Positions 27,201-42,200 of a stretch of 64,000 bases of DNA are shown piece after piece (the stretch's first letter is position 1; each line of letters starts with the position of its first letter). The notes beneath the pieces are model-generated. The model was not told where the DNA came from and did not search any database. It saw only the letters and a list, made by a program, of their open reading frames with translations. This DNA comes from Glandiceps talaboti (Eukaryota > Hemichordata > Enteropneusta > Spengelidae), in the NCBI RefSeq assembly GCF_964340395.1, contig NC_135554.1, forward strand, positions 11,166,975-11,230,974, read 5' to 3'. The translations under genes were made by a program, and so were the position numbers.

Positions 27201-30200
27201 ACCAAATTAAAGTATGCATTCTTAATATATACCCTAATTATTGAAAACCATTAATTATACATGCAAATTAATCATTAATATTCATGGTATATTTACACAA
27301 CCCTAATCTGTTCTAGTCATTACACTAAAGAATATGAGCACCAAATTTCGTTTGAATATGTGCAAGCTGTTTTTGAGAATACGATCAGACAGACAGACAG
27401 ACAGACACACATCCTATCCCTAAAATATAAACTTCCTTTATGGAAGGTAAAAATATAGAATTTATTAATTAGTAATGGTATATCTCTATCTTCTGTAGTT
27501 GTTATGAAGTGATTGTAATACGTTTAAAGGTTGACCCCATCGACAAACTCTACACTTTGAACACAAGACAAGATAAGCCTGATGTAGAGTTTCCACCAGA
27601 CAAAATAAAGAGTTACAGTGAAGCAGAGCCAGGAGATGCATATAGTGCTATAAAGTTCAATAGGTAAGTTAACAGTAACTCTTTTGATTAAATAAAATTC
27701 AACATTAAGCATACACTTTGTACAATACATGTACATTATTTTGGTAGCATTTGGTATGTCAATATACAAAATATGTATATGTATTTTATTATTCCTTTCA
27801 AGTTAAAGTTTATAATTGCACAGTAGGTAAGATCCTACTCTGTAGTAGAAAAAGGCCTTGGCCTAGGGACTATTTTACATGAAAAAAACTATGGCATCTT
27901 AAGGGTTAATTGAATTAATGTTCATGTTGATACATGCCTTCCATGACACTGGAATTCTGACATGTTACAATCAAGAGTAAAGTTGTGTGGAAAATATAGT
28001 CTACATAACATCATAATTATAACTGAACAATTTATTTTATTTCCATTTGAAGACACCACTCAGTGAGAGTCTGTGTACATGTACATGTATACAATTCTGT
28101 ATAGTACATGTAATACCATGATTGTAACTGCAACCATAAACCCTACATGTGTATTCTGCTACACAAATTTGATAGTCAAGGTTTAATACCAGATGTAGCA
28201 TTTTCAATACCAAAAAAAAGCTGGTGTTTATGCAAGACAAACACAATGTCTGAGACGTTATTGAAAATAGTCTCTCCACCAAATAAAGCATGTCTTTGAG
28301 TGTTACATTGTCATTGTAACATTCTGTCTGTACCAAATAAAGCATGTCTGTGAGTGTTACATTGTAACATTCTGTCTGTACCAAATAAAGCATGTCTTTG
28401 AGTGTTACATTGTAACATTCTGTCTGTACCAAATAAAGCATGTCTTTGAGTGTTACATTGTAACATTCTGTCTGTACCAAATAAAGCATGTCTTTGAGTG
28501 TTACATTGTAACATTCTGTCTGTACCAAATAAACCATGTCAGTGAGTGTTACATTGTAACAATCTGCCTCTACCAAATAAACCTATCATTGATACATGTT
28601 ATACACATTTTCTTATACTAAGTGGCAGAGTCAAAGGAAAACGACAAACAACTGGTTCAATTATAATGATGCAGGACATGTTGCATAGACTGCACTTTCT
28701 GCACAACTTTGATCTTGGTTGTAGCAAATTGGTAGCGTAGAAAGATATTGCTTGATATTTTAGTGTAACAGTACTTAAATTATAAAAATTATTCAAACGT
28801 TTAGGTTAAATCTAATAATCTTTATTTATAGTAATTATACTTGATAGTTCTTTAAGTATATAACATTTGTCTCCCAAGAAGTCCAGTGAGGGCCATGCCT
28901 CACTGGTTCAGTGTTCATGCAGGAGGAAACCGGAGTACCCGGGGAAAACCTGCATTGTTTGATAGCGTCAAACTGAATGACACTCTTCTTACTTACAGCG
29001 TGGTATATTTAATGAAACCCTAAATGGGTTTGAACCCCGACTGCAGTCGTAAGAGGCAAGTGGTTTAACCACTCGGCCATGTATGACTTGTTTATCTGCA
29101 TGCCAGTTGGAGTTCTGCCAATGGCAATTGATCATGATGCTTATACATAATTTATTACAAATTGCTTCATGCAGTAACTAGAATACAAAGTGTACAGCAG
29201 AAATTACATATTATGCACACACACAAACATATTAACTCAGCCTGTGCCTCTTTAAATGCATGGTTCACTTTTCATGTTATAATCACGAAATCTTATCCTT
29301 TTGTCAATAAAGTGACGACTTTGAGAATGAAATACAAGTTGGTACTGGTGGGGTGTCAATCTGTGGTAATCCTGGACTTAGAACCAGAAGAGCTGGATAT
29401 GATGTTGAAGCAGTCAATGGTAAACTGGCAGAAACGGAAAAATACACAGCATTTCTGAGAGCTTATGTAGATAATCCAGATGAAAAGGAGGTATAAATAT
29501 ATTTATTATTATTTTGCTATTATTAAATTTTTTAAAAGTGCACTTTACTACATCTCAGTGCTCTTTACACAACACAAAGAATAAAAATACAAAATAGTAC
29601 CAAATTATAAAATACTAAAAAGTGTCATACAAAGCAGAGAATAGGCTATTCTCTGTAATGAACTTTTAAAAAAGTAGGTTTTCAGGGTGTGTTAAAAATA
29701 TGCAATACAACAATTAGGAGTGATGTTAAAAGGTAGTTCATTCCATGAGATCGTTGCTGCGATGAAAAAGGTGTGGAAACCATATTTTTTGGTTATTGCA
29801 TTGGTGTCAAGTCTTGACAAATGATACACATATGAATTGGATAATAATATATTTGAATATATATTGTACATAATATGTTTAAAGTTTAACCCCAAATGTT
29901 TTAATAGATAATTTAATACATGTACTACAAAATAATGTTCGTTATCAGTTGAAGTTGTTGAGTCATAGGAATTAAGTCAAAAAATTTTTTTCCAACATTG
30001 TCCATTAATTATTGTTAAAATTATTTAAATCCTAATAGCCTGTTTTCATAGTTACAAGTACCGTAGATGTAGATTTTCTAGAAACCAAGACCATAAAGGC
30101 CTTTATGGTGGTAGACCATAAAGAGTTGGGTTAATGATATGCATTTACATGTTGCAAATAACTAAACAGTGGCTATGGAATCCATTCCACCCCACCTCAC

Positions 30201-33200
30201 CCCATCCTACCTCTCCCCAGCCACCCAGCTCTCAATAGAGAAAATGTGATTAAGTGATCAATTTTTTTTTTTAAATTATAGATTATACAAAGGTTGTATA
30301 GTAGGACACAGCTTTACATGAATACAGTTTTTACATATTACTCTTTTATCTGCTGTTTCCAAGGAAACACAATAGTTTTGACTTAGATGTTCCACACATG
30401 TATTGACAACAGACCAAGTTACTAGGGATACTTTGTTAATAGAATATGGAAATCTCACATTCATATAAACTTGTAATATTTTTCAGATTTCAAAAAAGTA
30501 ATTTCTATTTATAGTTATATCTATTTTGACTCTTTCTGTGTTTCAGCCCTACTTTTCCTCAAGTCCATTCATGGAACCCATAGAAACTGGTAAGATAGTG
30601 TTAAAGTACAACACAATATTACAAGTGACATTATGTATATCGTTATCATTTGCTCACTAAGGTGTATTCATAATGTAGCGGTTTATAACATGAAGCATTC
30701 ATCAATGATACAATCTTTGATTAAAAATATGATTATCATGATTGTAAATTTCCATGCATTTAAGTATAAAATTTAATATGAACACTTTTTTTTAACGGGC
30801 TTCAAGAGTAAAAATGCAGAAAGGTAGAAAGTTCATAATCTGAGAAAGATTTAAGTATAAAGATGACATTTTTGATTGAAAGCTAAAATGAACACAGTTC
30901 AAGCACATTTCATTCATATGACTATATTTGATTAAATTCATTCTTGTTAAATAAGCAAACATTAGCTCATACTCAAAGTGTAAGATTTTTAATAGTCTCA
31001 AATATGAGCGTTTCACTTTCAGTGATTAAACTGTAAGCTCGCTGTCTTTTATGATTTGTTCACTAGTTAAGAGTACAAAGTTTATAGGTTTGGAAAGTAA
31101 ACAGGTCCATTTGTCTGTGGTGAAATTACTTTATTTCCAATGTTTCTACCACAGACAGATGGCCTTCAGGGGATCTAAAAAGAATGAATTACACAATACA
31201 GGGTAAAATCACATTAAACAAAACTTGCAAATATTAGGAGACTAAATAGACTACATCTGTAACTAGGAACTGTTAATACAAGGTAAAAAATAGCCTTAAA
31301 AGTGACCGATAGAGAATATTACAAAGTTTTATAAGTTTAACTTTAATAAAATTGATAGTCCTTTACATCTATCAGTGCTTGTCTCTCAAGTAATCAAGTA
31401 ATAAGAGCCACCTCTCATGAGGTTTGGAGTTAATACAAGAGAAAAGTGGACTGCCTCGGCAAGACCTGTGTTGTTCAGGATAGTCAAACTTAAACAAGCC
31501 CTTCTTGTCTTCAAGTTTAAGCAAACCCAGAACAGGGCTTAAACACTTGGCCACAAACAACCTCTTGTGTTGAGCTTATAATAACACTGTTATATCATGT
31601 TAGGAATTTCTACTTGAAATGTCAGCTTTTTAAAAACTTTTATTGAAAAGTTAAGTTTCCACTTTAGTAAGTTTATTTTTATTTAATAGTAATGATCATC
31701 TCAATGCATTGTGTGGAATATTCATTTGATTATCACAAATACATTGGAGATTTGGATCATTCGTACACATTTCATAAAGTGACCAACTTGCCATATATTA
31801 CCCCTCAGTTGCTGAACCAGATTCACCCGTTGTCATCATTGTTGTAGTCGTTATCATTGTTATACTCATTGTTGCCATTGCCATTCTTGGAGTCTTCCTG
31901 TTCAGGTGGGTACATTTCATTATCATTTCACTGGTGTTACATCATTTTGTATCCTTGGTTGTTTAGGTATCCTGTCAGATACAGCATCATCATGTACAAT
32001 GTAAATAAATGTACTAACTTGGTCTTTATTTGCTGCCTTTGTTCAAAGTCTTAGACTAAGTGCAGTGATAACTTTTGCTTTTTGTTTGCTAAAACTGCCC
32101 TATATAAAGAGGATTATGGCTAAATTATGCAAATGCGGCAAATTAAAACTGCTGTATAGAGCACTAGCTTCTGGGGTCTTGTTTTCAGTATTTTTTTTTT
32201 GTACTCTGAGAAACACACAGGTCATGAATCATACACATTGTTTGTGAATGTCATAGGATGGTAACTTGATACACAATAGTGGAAAATCAATGTTTGTTTC
32301 ATGGAATGTAAAAACCTTTCAAAATGAGACAAATTCCAATGCAAACAGATGTTAAGATTGTGTGTCACTCAGGATTAATCAAATGTGTGACATTTGCATA
32401 TGTGAACAACCCAGATAGGGAATGTTTATATTTTGGTGATTACTTGCCAGTGAGTCATCACAAGTTCGCCACCTCCAAACATAGTCAGTCATATGCAAAA
32501 AAGGGTGTCAGGCACAGGCAGTCATGCCTTTCCTGGAGTACCCCACTCCAGAAAAAGCATTTTAATTTGTAAACTTTTCGGTCTTGAGAGTTTTAATAGT
32601 TTGACATTGTTCACAGATAACTGCAGAGAAAAAAAACTGAATGTAAACTTGTTCCTCATTCATTATTCACTATAGGGTTTTGCCCTGGACATGTCTAAAT
32701 CTTTAGACATGTGTACATGATAATATATATAAGTAGAACATGAATATTCAACGTGATGCTTATTACCACTATAACAATTCAAGTTTTTCTTAGCAATCAT
32801 GCATGTAATATAAATAGTATAAAACTATTAATTTAAATTAAAATGACTCCAAAAGAATCCAAAAACCTTGTTCATTTCATTGAGTGGTAGGTATTCACCT
32901 TTTATTTTCACCCATAAATATTTTACTTGAAACAGTTCAACCCTTTAAATTATCCTCCATGTTAATAGCACATCCCAGTGAACTAAGATTGATATGTCAC
33001 ATAAGTTGGAGAATGTTTGTCTCTTCTAAATCACATAGGTATTGAAGTTATTGTGTTTATGTACAGTGGCTTGATGTCCATGTGTAAACAGACCTGACGA
33101 GCACAGGCCACTCTTAAACTTGGCGTATCAACCATGTTAGTACATGTTTACAGATTTAAATAAACACTGGTATTGATTCTTCATATTCTGGTATTTTAGG

Positions 33201-36200
33201 CGTCTGCGGCCAAAACAGACAGACCGGTCAAATGGCTTTCTAATGAGACCAAGATCTGTCTCTCAGATGGGTAAAAAGAACATACTTTTCGAAGGTAATC
33301 AAGGTATGTAGCCATGTAATTGGTCAGTAAAAACTATATTTTACAGTTGATTTCATCAGCCATTGTCAACACAACTTGATGTGTGTGTCACACACAAGTG
33401 TTGTTTAATATCCCTGAGAACATGGGTATAAAATGACTGATACTTAAAAGCATATAATGACTCAAATGAAAGTCTAAAACCCTTCTATTGAATGAATAAT
33501 GTCTTACATGTAATGTTGTCCCAATCAATCCATATGTACATGTACATTTAGTATAAAAGAAAAACAATATATATAATATTACACAACATTTCTTTTTGCA
33601 TAAATCCAGGATACAACTCATCCTAACAACCATGGCCTTCTCAGCCAAATACCTGTGTTTCAAGCAATTGCCAGGAATTTGTTGAGCATACTTAGCCCTG
33701 TTTTGTTGATTGGTGTATGCACAGTAGTGCAATGTGATATAAGTCTTCATTTTTTCCTCATCTTGGAATGCCCTCTTGTGACACTTTATTAAACACTTGA
33801 TTGCATTTTGGGCAATTAATATCTCATTAGTTTTGCCAGTGACTACTATAAACTAGTGATAGTGAAAGGTTAAAATATATTATGTAACCTTTTATTTGGA
33901 AACAAAAATGAGAGAAAATATACTTACAATATGCAAACCTTGTAGTATTGTTTGGCCTATTCTGGTGTAACCGTAATAATCTTTGACCTATCTTGTTTAG
34001 TGGTATCATACATTGACCTGTTCTGGTTTAATGGTATCATGATACTTTGACCTGTCCATGTTTAATGATATCTAGTCTAGCTGCTAGACCTTGGATCTTC
34101 TTTCAATACAATACGACACACGAACAAACATCGCTATCGAGGATGGAACATCCGAGCAAGCCCTCACTGCGAACTTTGTTTGCTTATCGTATTGGAAGAA
34201 AGCCTGAATGTCTAGCAGCAAGACTAAATGGTATCATGCTTTTACTTATCCTTCATTTTCACTAAAACTCTTTCTATGTTTGTTTCCAATTTAGAAATGG
34301 ATGGAGTGGCTCATGCTCCTCGTACATACCCAGCCATACCCAATGAAAGATTACCTCAAGTCTATAAGGACAACCATGCCGATGACAACCTTTTGTTCAA
34401 AGAACAATATGATGTAAGCATAGATTTAATAACTGTACTATTCTATATGCCTTCAGTAGAGTGAAATAAATGTGTAACATAGTGTCCACATTTATTGTAA
34501 AAGTGCTGTAGGCACAGTAAATGAGTGTATCAGTATATCAGTGAGCTATATAAAAGCTAACAGTTAGTACAGTACAAAATACAGAACTGAACAACCATGA
34601 TTATTTCCTTCTTAAGGTGTTTGATATCTTATTTTTTTACCTGTCTAGATCTCAGTTGATTTTGATTTCCCCATCTTAGGTGAATTATAGTCAAGTTCCT
34701 ACACATACTACAACCAACTTGATCATCTATGTGTGGTCAAGTGGATTTCTCTAACATTATAGTATTCTGTTCTTACCACTAGCAGCATAAGTTTATGTTA
34801 TTGGAGTGTTGATATAAATGTGATGAAACTGTCATGTCCTTGCGTGACTTTGAAACTGTAGGTTGAGTTTGTAGCAAACTGAACAAAGTAACCAATTACA
34901 ACGTTAACTGCCTGTCAGTGTGTGATGGATTACGACTGACATACACTGTCCACCCTTTACCCAACAGGGATAATAGCTAGATTTCGGTAAAAATTGTCCA
35001 TTTTACTGTACATGGAGAGAGAAAATGAAAATGACTACATGTAGAGTAACTAGACTATTGAATTATTTAAAGTGGCCATATGGATGAGGATTGGGTATTT
35101 ATTTTGGATTTTAAATTTACAAAACACATTTTAGCAAGGCTTGCTACTTGAAAAACTAAATGTGAAATAACATCGACAAAGTCTGTGTTCGAAACTCAAT
35201 ACATTGCAAAAAAGCTAAAAGATGTGTAAAATGTTTACAATAACAAACATTTTCATTTATTAAGCTTTTGCTGTTTATTATTGTATGTACAATAACAAAC
35301 ATTTTACACAATTTTATTTAGCTTTTGCCATTTATTACATTATAAACAAGGACTTGGCATATGTTGTTCCACATTTATTTTTCAAGTAGGAAGCAAAGAT
35401 ATAATTGTTTTATAAATCTAAAATCCAAAATGAATACTCAAGCCTCATTCATATAGCCACTTTAACAATAAAATGTTAATAAGATGGCCAGAAATCATGG
35501 TTTGGCTAGTATCAAGTTAATGGCCAGATCCACATCGTCTTAAAAAGTCCACAAAAAAAGCTGCCATGTACAAATTTACTCGCTGAGAATGCAGCTTCAT
35601 AGTCCTCAAAAAATTTCTTGTAACAATCAAGGTAAATATTCATCAGGTTATTTATCTGAAACCATAATTCATAACATATTATTAATCGAAAACAGAATTT
35701 AACTAAATTTTGATAACTCAACCAATCGTTATATGACTGTTTGCCAGAGTATTGAGCATTTTCTCAAAGGTGAAATGACAATCCGATGTACATTTTTTAT
35801 GTCAAGTATTTTAAAAATATAATTCATTGGTTTATTGACATTATGCCAATATTGATGCCCACAATTATAAATTTGTATGTTGTTTAATTCTGAACACAGA
35901 ATCTACCTAGATCGTGTAGACCAGTGACTGTAGAAGCCTCTAACAGACAAGTCAACAAACCAAAGAATAGATATATCAACATTTTGGCATGTGAGTATTA
36001 TTAACTTTTAAATTATTCATACTTTAAAGGTTATACATTGTATAAAGTCAACATGCTTCATTTGGCTGGTGATCATTGCTAGCCTGTTTTCAAAGACTCA
36101 GAGTCTATGGTAGTTCTAGAATGACTCTCAGATTTGCTAGCATACATATGTAGTGTCACTGTCAGCCTATAATGGTACCACTGCGCTAGTCTGGTGGTAA

Positions 36201-39200
36201 TATTCATTTGTCGCAGGTTTTATATTCCTGCTATGTGATACCTTTACTATATAAAATACATGTACCTCATGCTATCATGCACAGGCCAGTGAGGTTTTCA
36301 TGAAATGTTGTAGTTATATTTTGTGATTTTTTTTGAGTTTCTAACTTAACATAACAACATGATAACTTACAGGTATCATTCAACTGAACAACATCCCAGT
36401 GTAATAACAATGACATGTTACCTAGCACTGAACAAGTCAAGTGTGAGCAGTAAGAACAGTCCTATATCTATAGAAACATTATGTACTTGTCCCTTGTATG
36501 CTGTGATCCGATGTATGACCATGTAGTTAATGCATGTTGTATTGTCTTTTATTTGTAGATGATCAAAGCCGAGTGACTTTGAGTGTCGTAGACAATGATC
36601 CTGACACAGACTATATCAATGCGTGCTATGTTGATGTAAGTTTTATTCTTTAATTCTATAATAAAAACACAAAAAACTTGCAGTATTTGACTCATTACAT
36701 GTTTACATGTACTGTTATTTTTAAAGCTATTTTGAATTCACTCTAAGCTTCCGGTAATCTGCAGAATTCAGTTCAAAATTGTATTTCGTATATACAAATT
36801 AACAAATTGACCAATGCCCAGAACTTGTCTGCAAAATGACAAAATGTGAATGCGCATGTAATTTATGTTAAAGTCATGCACATACAGTAAAAGTTCAAAA
36901 AACCAGACTTATAGTCCTGTGCAGATCAGTTATTCCTCTATAATGCTTCTCCAGAATTGACTACCAGTTGCTATCTGTACTGCTCCAAGTGTCAGTTTGT
37001 GTCTCTCAAGAATAAAGACTAAGAGTATATTTATTACCATGCTGTCTTGATTAGTGTATAATAGCAAATGTATCATCTTAGTGATAAGCATTATTAATCG
37101 CTATAATCAATCATGTCAGTGCACATTGTTTGTAGCCATACTCTTATCATGTATAACCTAAACAACAAATAATCCTATGTTTCTTAATAAGAGAGGACAT
37201 CATCCTTATTGAATCTAACCAGCTGCTAATTACATGTACCTGTAAATGGTCAATTTGAAAGTATTTTTTATGAGTGATTTGACATTTATATTTGTCCTTG
37301 TTTTTTCTCCTTTCATTTTTCAGGGTTACAAATCTAATAACAAGTTCATAGCATCACAGGGTAAGCTTTTCTGTCACAATTTTCATTATTCAGTATTCTG
37401 TGTAAATGAAATTTATTTCATATATGTTAATGTTGATGCCACAATAACGAATGGTAACTCTATATGATTATTTGTGCAGCAAAGCAATTTGTTTAGTGCT
37501 GTTTACATTATGCATTTGAATGTTTCATTTTTTTGTTAGTGTACCATACATGTACTCTTTGGTAGTGTGTATAGAGTAAATAAAACATGATGGACTAGTT
37601 GGTTGGTTGTTTGGTGGTGATTGATTGATTGATTGATTGATTGATTAAACACAGCATCAGAACTTGAGGGGTTGTGTCTTCTACAAAGACTTGTTTCATC
37701 ATACAAATGCATCATAAGTAAATTGTTTATTTTAATTTCGGTTCTTTGAAAAGGTTGGCTTTTCAGTTTGTCAGTCACCCTAGACCTAACAATCCCTTGC
37801 TATCATATTTCCTTGATTCAGGACCAAAGGATGAGACAATAGATGACTTCTGGAGGATGATTTGGGAACAAGAATCAGCTACTATTGTCATGGTAACAAA
37901 AGTGGTTGAGGGGAACAGGGTAAGACAACCAGTATTAATCTGTGCACTGATGCTTTAAATCTGAATTGGGCAAGACCTGGGAACATTGGGCGCAATGTTT
38001 GTACCATAGCTTATATAATTGTTTTAGAACAAATGAAAGAGACTGTGAAATACAAGATCAAGTTGATAGATTGGTTGTTATACAGTCTTATTCATGCAGT
38101 GCTAAATTATTATCACCTATGGAAGACTGGGCCAATGTTAATCAGATCCTTGCTGTCATAAAAGTGTGGTATTTTTATGCCATGTACTACTGCAAAAAGT
38201 TAATAAACACTTTTTGAATATCACTATTCTCCTCTTGTACATGTGCATAACGTACACAAATCCGTCCCAGACAATAAGGAAAACTTAATACATGGTATTC
38301 CCTACATTTCTATACTTACTTAATATATTTGAACTTTGTCTTGTAGGAGAAATGTGCTAAGTATTGGCCAGATGAAGGTTCTGAGGAGTATGGTGATTTA
38401 GAGGTGACTGCATTGGAGACAACCATCTTAGCTGACTATACCATCCGAACATTCAGTGTCTGTCATGTAAGCAAACAATTTGTAGTAGCCAAGTTCCTTA
38501 TTTCTCACGAAGTTAAAGACGCAGAGTATATTTTTTTTTTTTTGTTAGAAGGTACAAAATGGTTCAAATTAAAATAAATGGTACATTGAGTTTAATATTA
38601 TTCTCACACAGAAGTGGAAAATTCTGTGGCACAGGTGTGCAATATGTGGCACATCATGCACTAGAGTCACAAAGTCACTTCATTTTCATAAGGGTTGATT
38701 TTAATTATCATGTTATCTCACAAAAATCTCCAATATCAAGCCCTTCAGATATGGTAAAATGAGTCTAGAACAATTTGGCATAAGTGAATTTGTGTATATG
38801 ATATTGAGAAAAATATGAGTGTCAGTAAAATGGTATTAGATATATCAGCAAAATAGGTTTAATAATCACTTAATTTCTCACATCATTTTGCAGTTGTCCA
38901 ACCCAGAAGATATGAGGAAAATAACTCAATTACACTATGTCAGCTGGCCTGACTTTGGTGTTCCATCCTCTCCTATCGGTATGCTGAACTTCATCAAGAG
39001 GGCAAGAGCCATAGATATGGCTGCAGATGCAAAGTCTGTCGGTCCTATGGTGGTTCACTGCAGGTAAGTTGAAACTAGATAATAGATTGCAACAGAAGTC
39101 AGTTGGAACTGATACAGAACATTGTCTGGCTTAAGAAAAATCTTTCACCATCTGGTTCACAAACATCTTGCCTTTATTGAATCAGATATATTTTCTTTGC

Positions 39201-42200
39201 ATGAGCTACCATTATGATTAGATATCTATGCAGACCATCACCAAAGCAAATGCATACTTTTTCATAGCAACTATATGCATTGGGTTGTTCAGTCGATTTG
39301 AAAAAAAAAGTAAAGTCATCATGTGTCTCTGCCTCGGCTCTTCCTCTTCTCTATCTTCTTGTTTTGGATTCATGGTAACAGGCCCTTTCCCAGCCTCTGT
39401 ACACAAATTGATGCAGAACCATCCTACATACATATATACATAATTATAATTATATTATACATATGCTTCATTTTGATGTTTGCATCACTTAACTGTATGC
39501 ATATTTGTTGTAAAACTCCACTCTTGTTCTACTGTTTAGAGACCATTACAAATAAGTGGGAATCTAACAATTTTAGTGATACCAAAAAAAAAATTGTGAA
39601 ACACTGAGTACTACCCTACTTGAAGATTTGAGCAGTTTCTTCTGCTCATATAGCAGTAATATACAAATTCCTACTAACAATTTCAAATTATGTGTTACCT
39701 TCATACTTTGTCATCTTTTCTAACATAACTTCTGATCCTCAATTATAATGTTTTATGTCAACGTGACGTGATTTGTCCCCCAGTGCTGGTGTTGGTCGTA
39801 CAGGAACTTTCATTGTATTAGATGCAATGATGGACCAAATGGCAGAAGAGGGAAAGGCTGATGTATTTGCATTCATTTCAAAGATCCGTGGACAGAGAAA
39901 TCTCTTGGTTCAAGCTGATGTAAGTTATACACCATTGATCCACCAATAAATTGGTTCTTCTTATTGACTGATATTTCAGTAGCTGTTTTGTTTGGGGAGT
40001 ATTAGTGTAACAACATTCTTTTAACTCGTATACCACAATTGAATTCATTTCATCGCAAACCAAAACATTGAGCAATTTAGTGACAAGGAGCACTCTTCAT
40101 GGCCAGCTTTTGGACGAGAAGTAAGTGTCCTGATAGTTGATTTAAGAACGCCTGGTTTGGAGAAATCATTCATTTCTCAGTGTTTCATGCAAAGAGTTGG
40201 TTACATTCTCAACTGGTCACAGCATTATGCTCATTTTGTTTCAGATGATGTTAAATCTAAGAACTAGCAGGGTTGTCCAAGTTATCTTTGTTAACTGTTG
40301 TATGTATTGCTTTGTGATAGTAGCCCGCAATTTTCCTCAAGTTCGGTACCCTCTTAGTGACAGTTCTTTAGAAGATGACAATTAAAGTTTTCATTTCTTT
40401 TTATATCAACTACTACACAGGTCCAGTATGTTTTTATCCATCGAGCTCTGGCAGAGCATTATCTCTATGGCAACACTGAAATTGAAACTGGAAACTGGTT
40501 CATCCATTGGTCAAAGTTGAACCAGAAAGTACCAAATTCTGACAAGACTGGACTGGAAGTGGAATACCAGGTATTTTAAAGATGAAACAATTTAACCATT
40601 AAAAATGTAATAGATTGTCCTTATAGCCTAAGAAGTTACTAATAAGATGGCTTTTTTTTTTCATATAACCCTTCTGTCAAAGCTTTCAAATATTGTTTTT
40701 TATCCTCATTCTTCTTAAGTCCTCGGGGGGGGGGGGGGGGGGGGGGGGACTATTACAATGGACTCCATCTGTTCATTTGTGCGTAATGCCATTCCTCCTA
40801 GATGCACTATCCTATTTCTTTCAAACTTAGCACAAAGGTGACATGTCATATGTGCATCAATTTGTTTTGCGAAATATGCAAATTTGGCCATATTTCCAGG
40901 TACAAATCAATATTTACAGCATACCTCAGTTATCAAAATCCAGCTATTTCTTGCCTATCACAGACACTTTGTCTTATTATTTGTTGCCAGTTTCTTTTAA
41001 ATCATGTCCACATGTAATATAGGAGAAGAAAACATACACATATTAATTTTAATGCTCCCTTTTTACGTAATGGTAACATGTTTAATGTTCATAATGTCTA
41101 AAGCACACCACAATACAGAGTTAGAGTGGTTTTTTAAGGGCGGAAAGTAGGTAAAACTTACCTGTCAGTGATTTCCAGAGTCATGTTACCATGGTTTCCC
41201 ACCCAAATTATATTACAATGTATGGGAACTATGCCAGTTTTACCAAATTTACCCGTCTGTTACCAGGGTTTCCTCACCTTAGCAAGAACACTTAGTTAAT
41301 CATTTGTTGTCATCAAGACCATACAGTATTGTTGTATCACTTGTCAAAAGCCTTAAGCCAGTGAATCTTTGACCTGTTTTTCAGAAACTGACTGAGGTAC
41401 CAATTGAAAATGCTGAAATTACAGAAGCTAGACATGAAGCTAACAGAATAAAGAACAGACTTGTTAGCACTGTACCATGTGAGTATTTTACCCGTTATCT
41501 TTCAGTGTTAATCTTTCCTAAGGAAGGCCATTTCTTACATTTCACAAACAAATGAACATAACTAGGCCATAGAAAGGGCAGTTCCCTGCATTTTCTGCAA
41601 AGGCCTAGCCAGAGGAGGCTGGAAGGGGTCTCACGTGACACCCATGTGACAGTTTCGCGATAGCGCATACGCTGATGACCTCGGTGAGTACCTCATTCTT
41701 TTATCCGTTTTATTCCCATTTGCGTCATTAGTCTTTCGTTCAGACGATCACTATTTTTTAAAATGACCATTACAAGTGTTATGCAACATGGAAATCGTGT
41801 TTTCAGTATGATTAGTGTATCTAAAACGAACACAAACTTTGGTACTCGACAAGTCAATGTTATCGATATCTACATTTCCGGGGTTTTCACCTCGGTCGTT
41901 TTAACACAAAATTATGTTTCTATGTATGCTTTTGTCACTTTTCTATTAATTACCGTCATGAATTTCATGGTTCTGCAGGGATCTTCCCAATACCCCAATT
42001 TATAATGTGCGTAAATTGTCACTACTTTTTGTTGAATTTCGATGTTTTCAAGATGGCGACCCATTGTGCGTGCATATAACACGCAAAGTGGCTTGGCCAT
42101 TGACGGCTGTCCTACACTTGCTGGCCGGACGTGTTTATTGACACTCTCGTGTCGTGCATTGATCGTTACACGTAACACTAATCCAATTGTCAGCATTTCC

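Noticed and set aside
28037-28576. 179-codon repetitive minus-strand frame as a gene
   Set aside because: It is a 48-bp minisatellite inside an intron, and no start, splice or promoter support was seen.
28262-28582. CRISPR-like array of regular repeats
   Set aside because: The copies are head to tail with no spacers, and the setting is a eukaryotic intron.
29026-29085. Functional tRNA-Leu or tRNA-Ser gene on the minus strand
   Set aside because: The A and B boxes are present, but there is no closed cloverleaf or 3' acceptor stem, and the sequence runs into a repeated SINE body.
32040-32680. Small open frames after the transmembrane exon
   Set aside because: They are intronic, without flanking splice signals that fit phase 2, and have no domain similarity.
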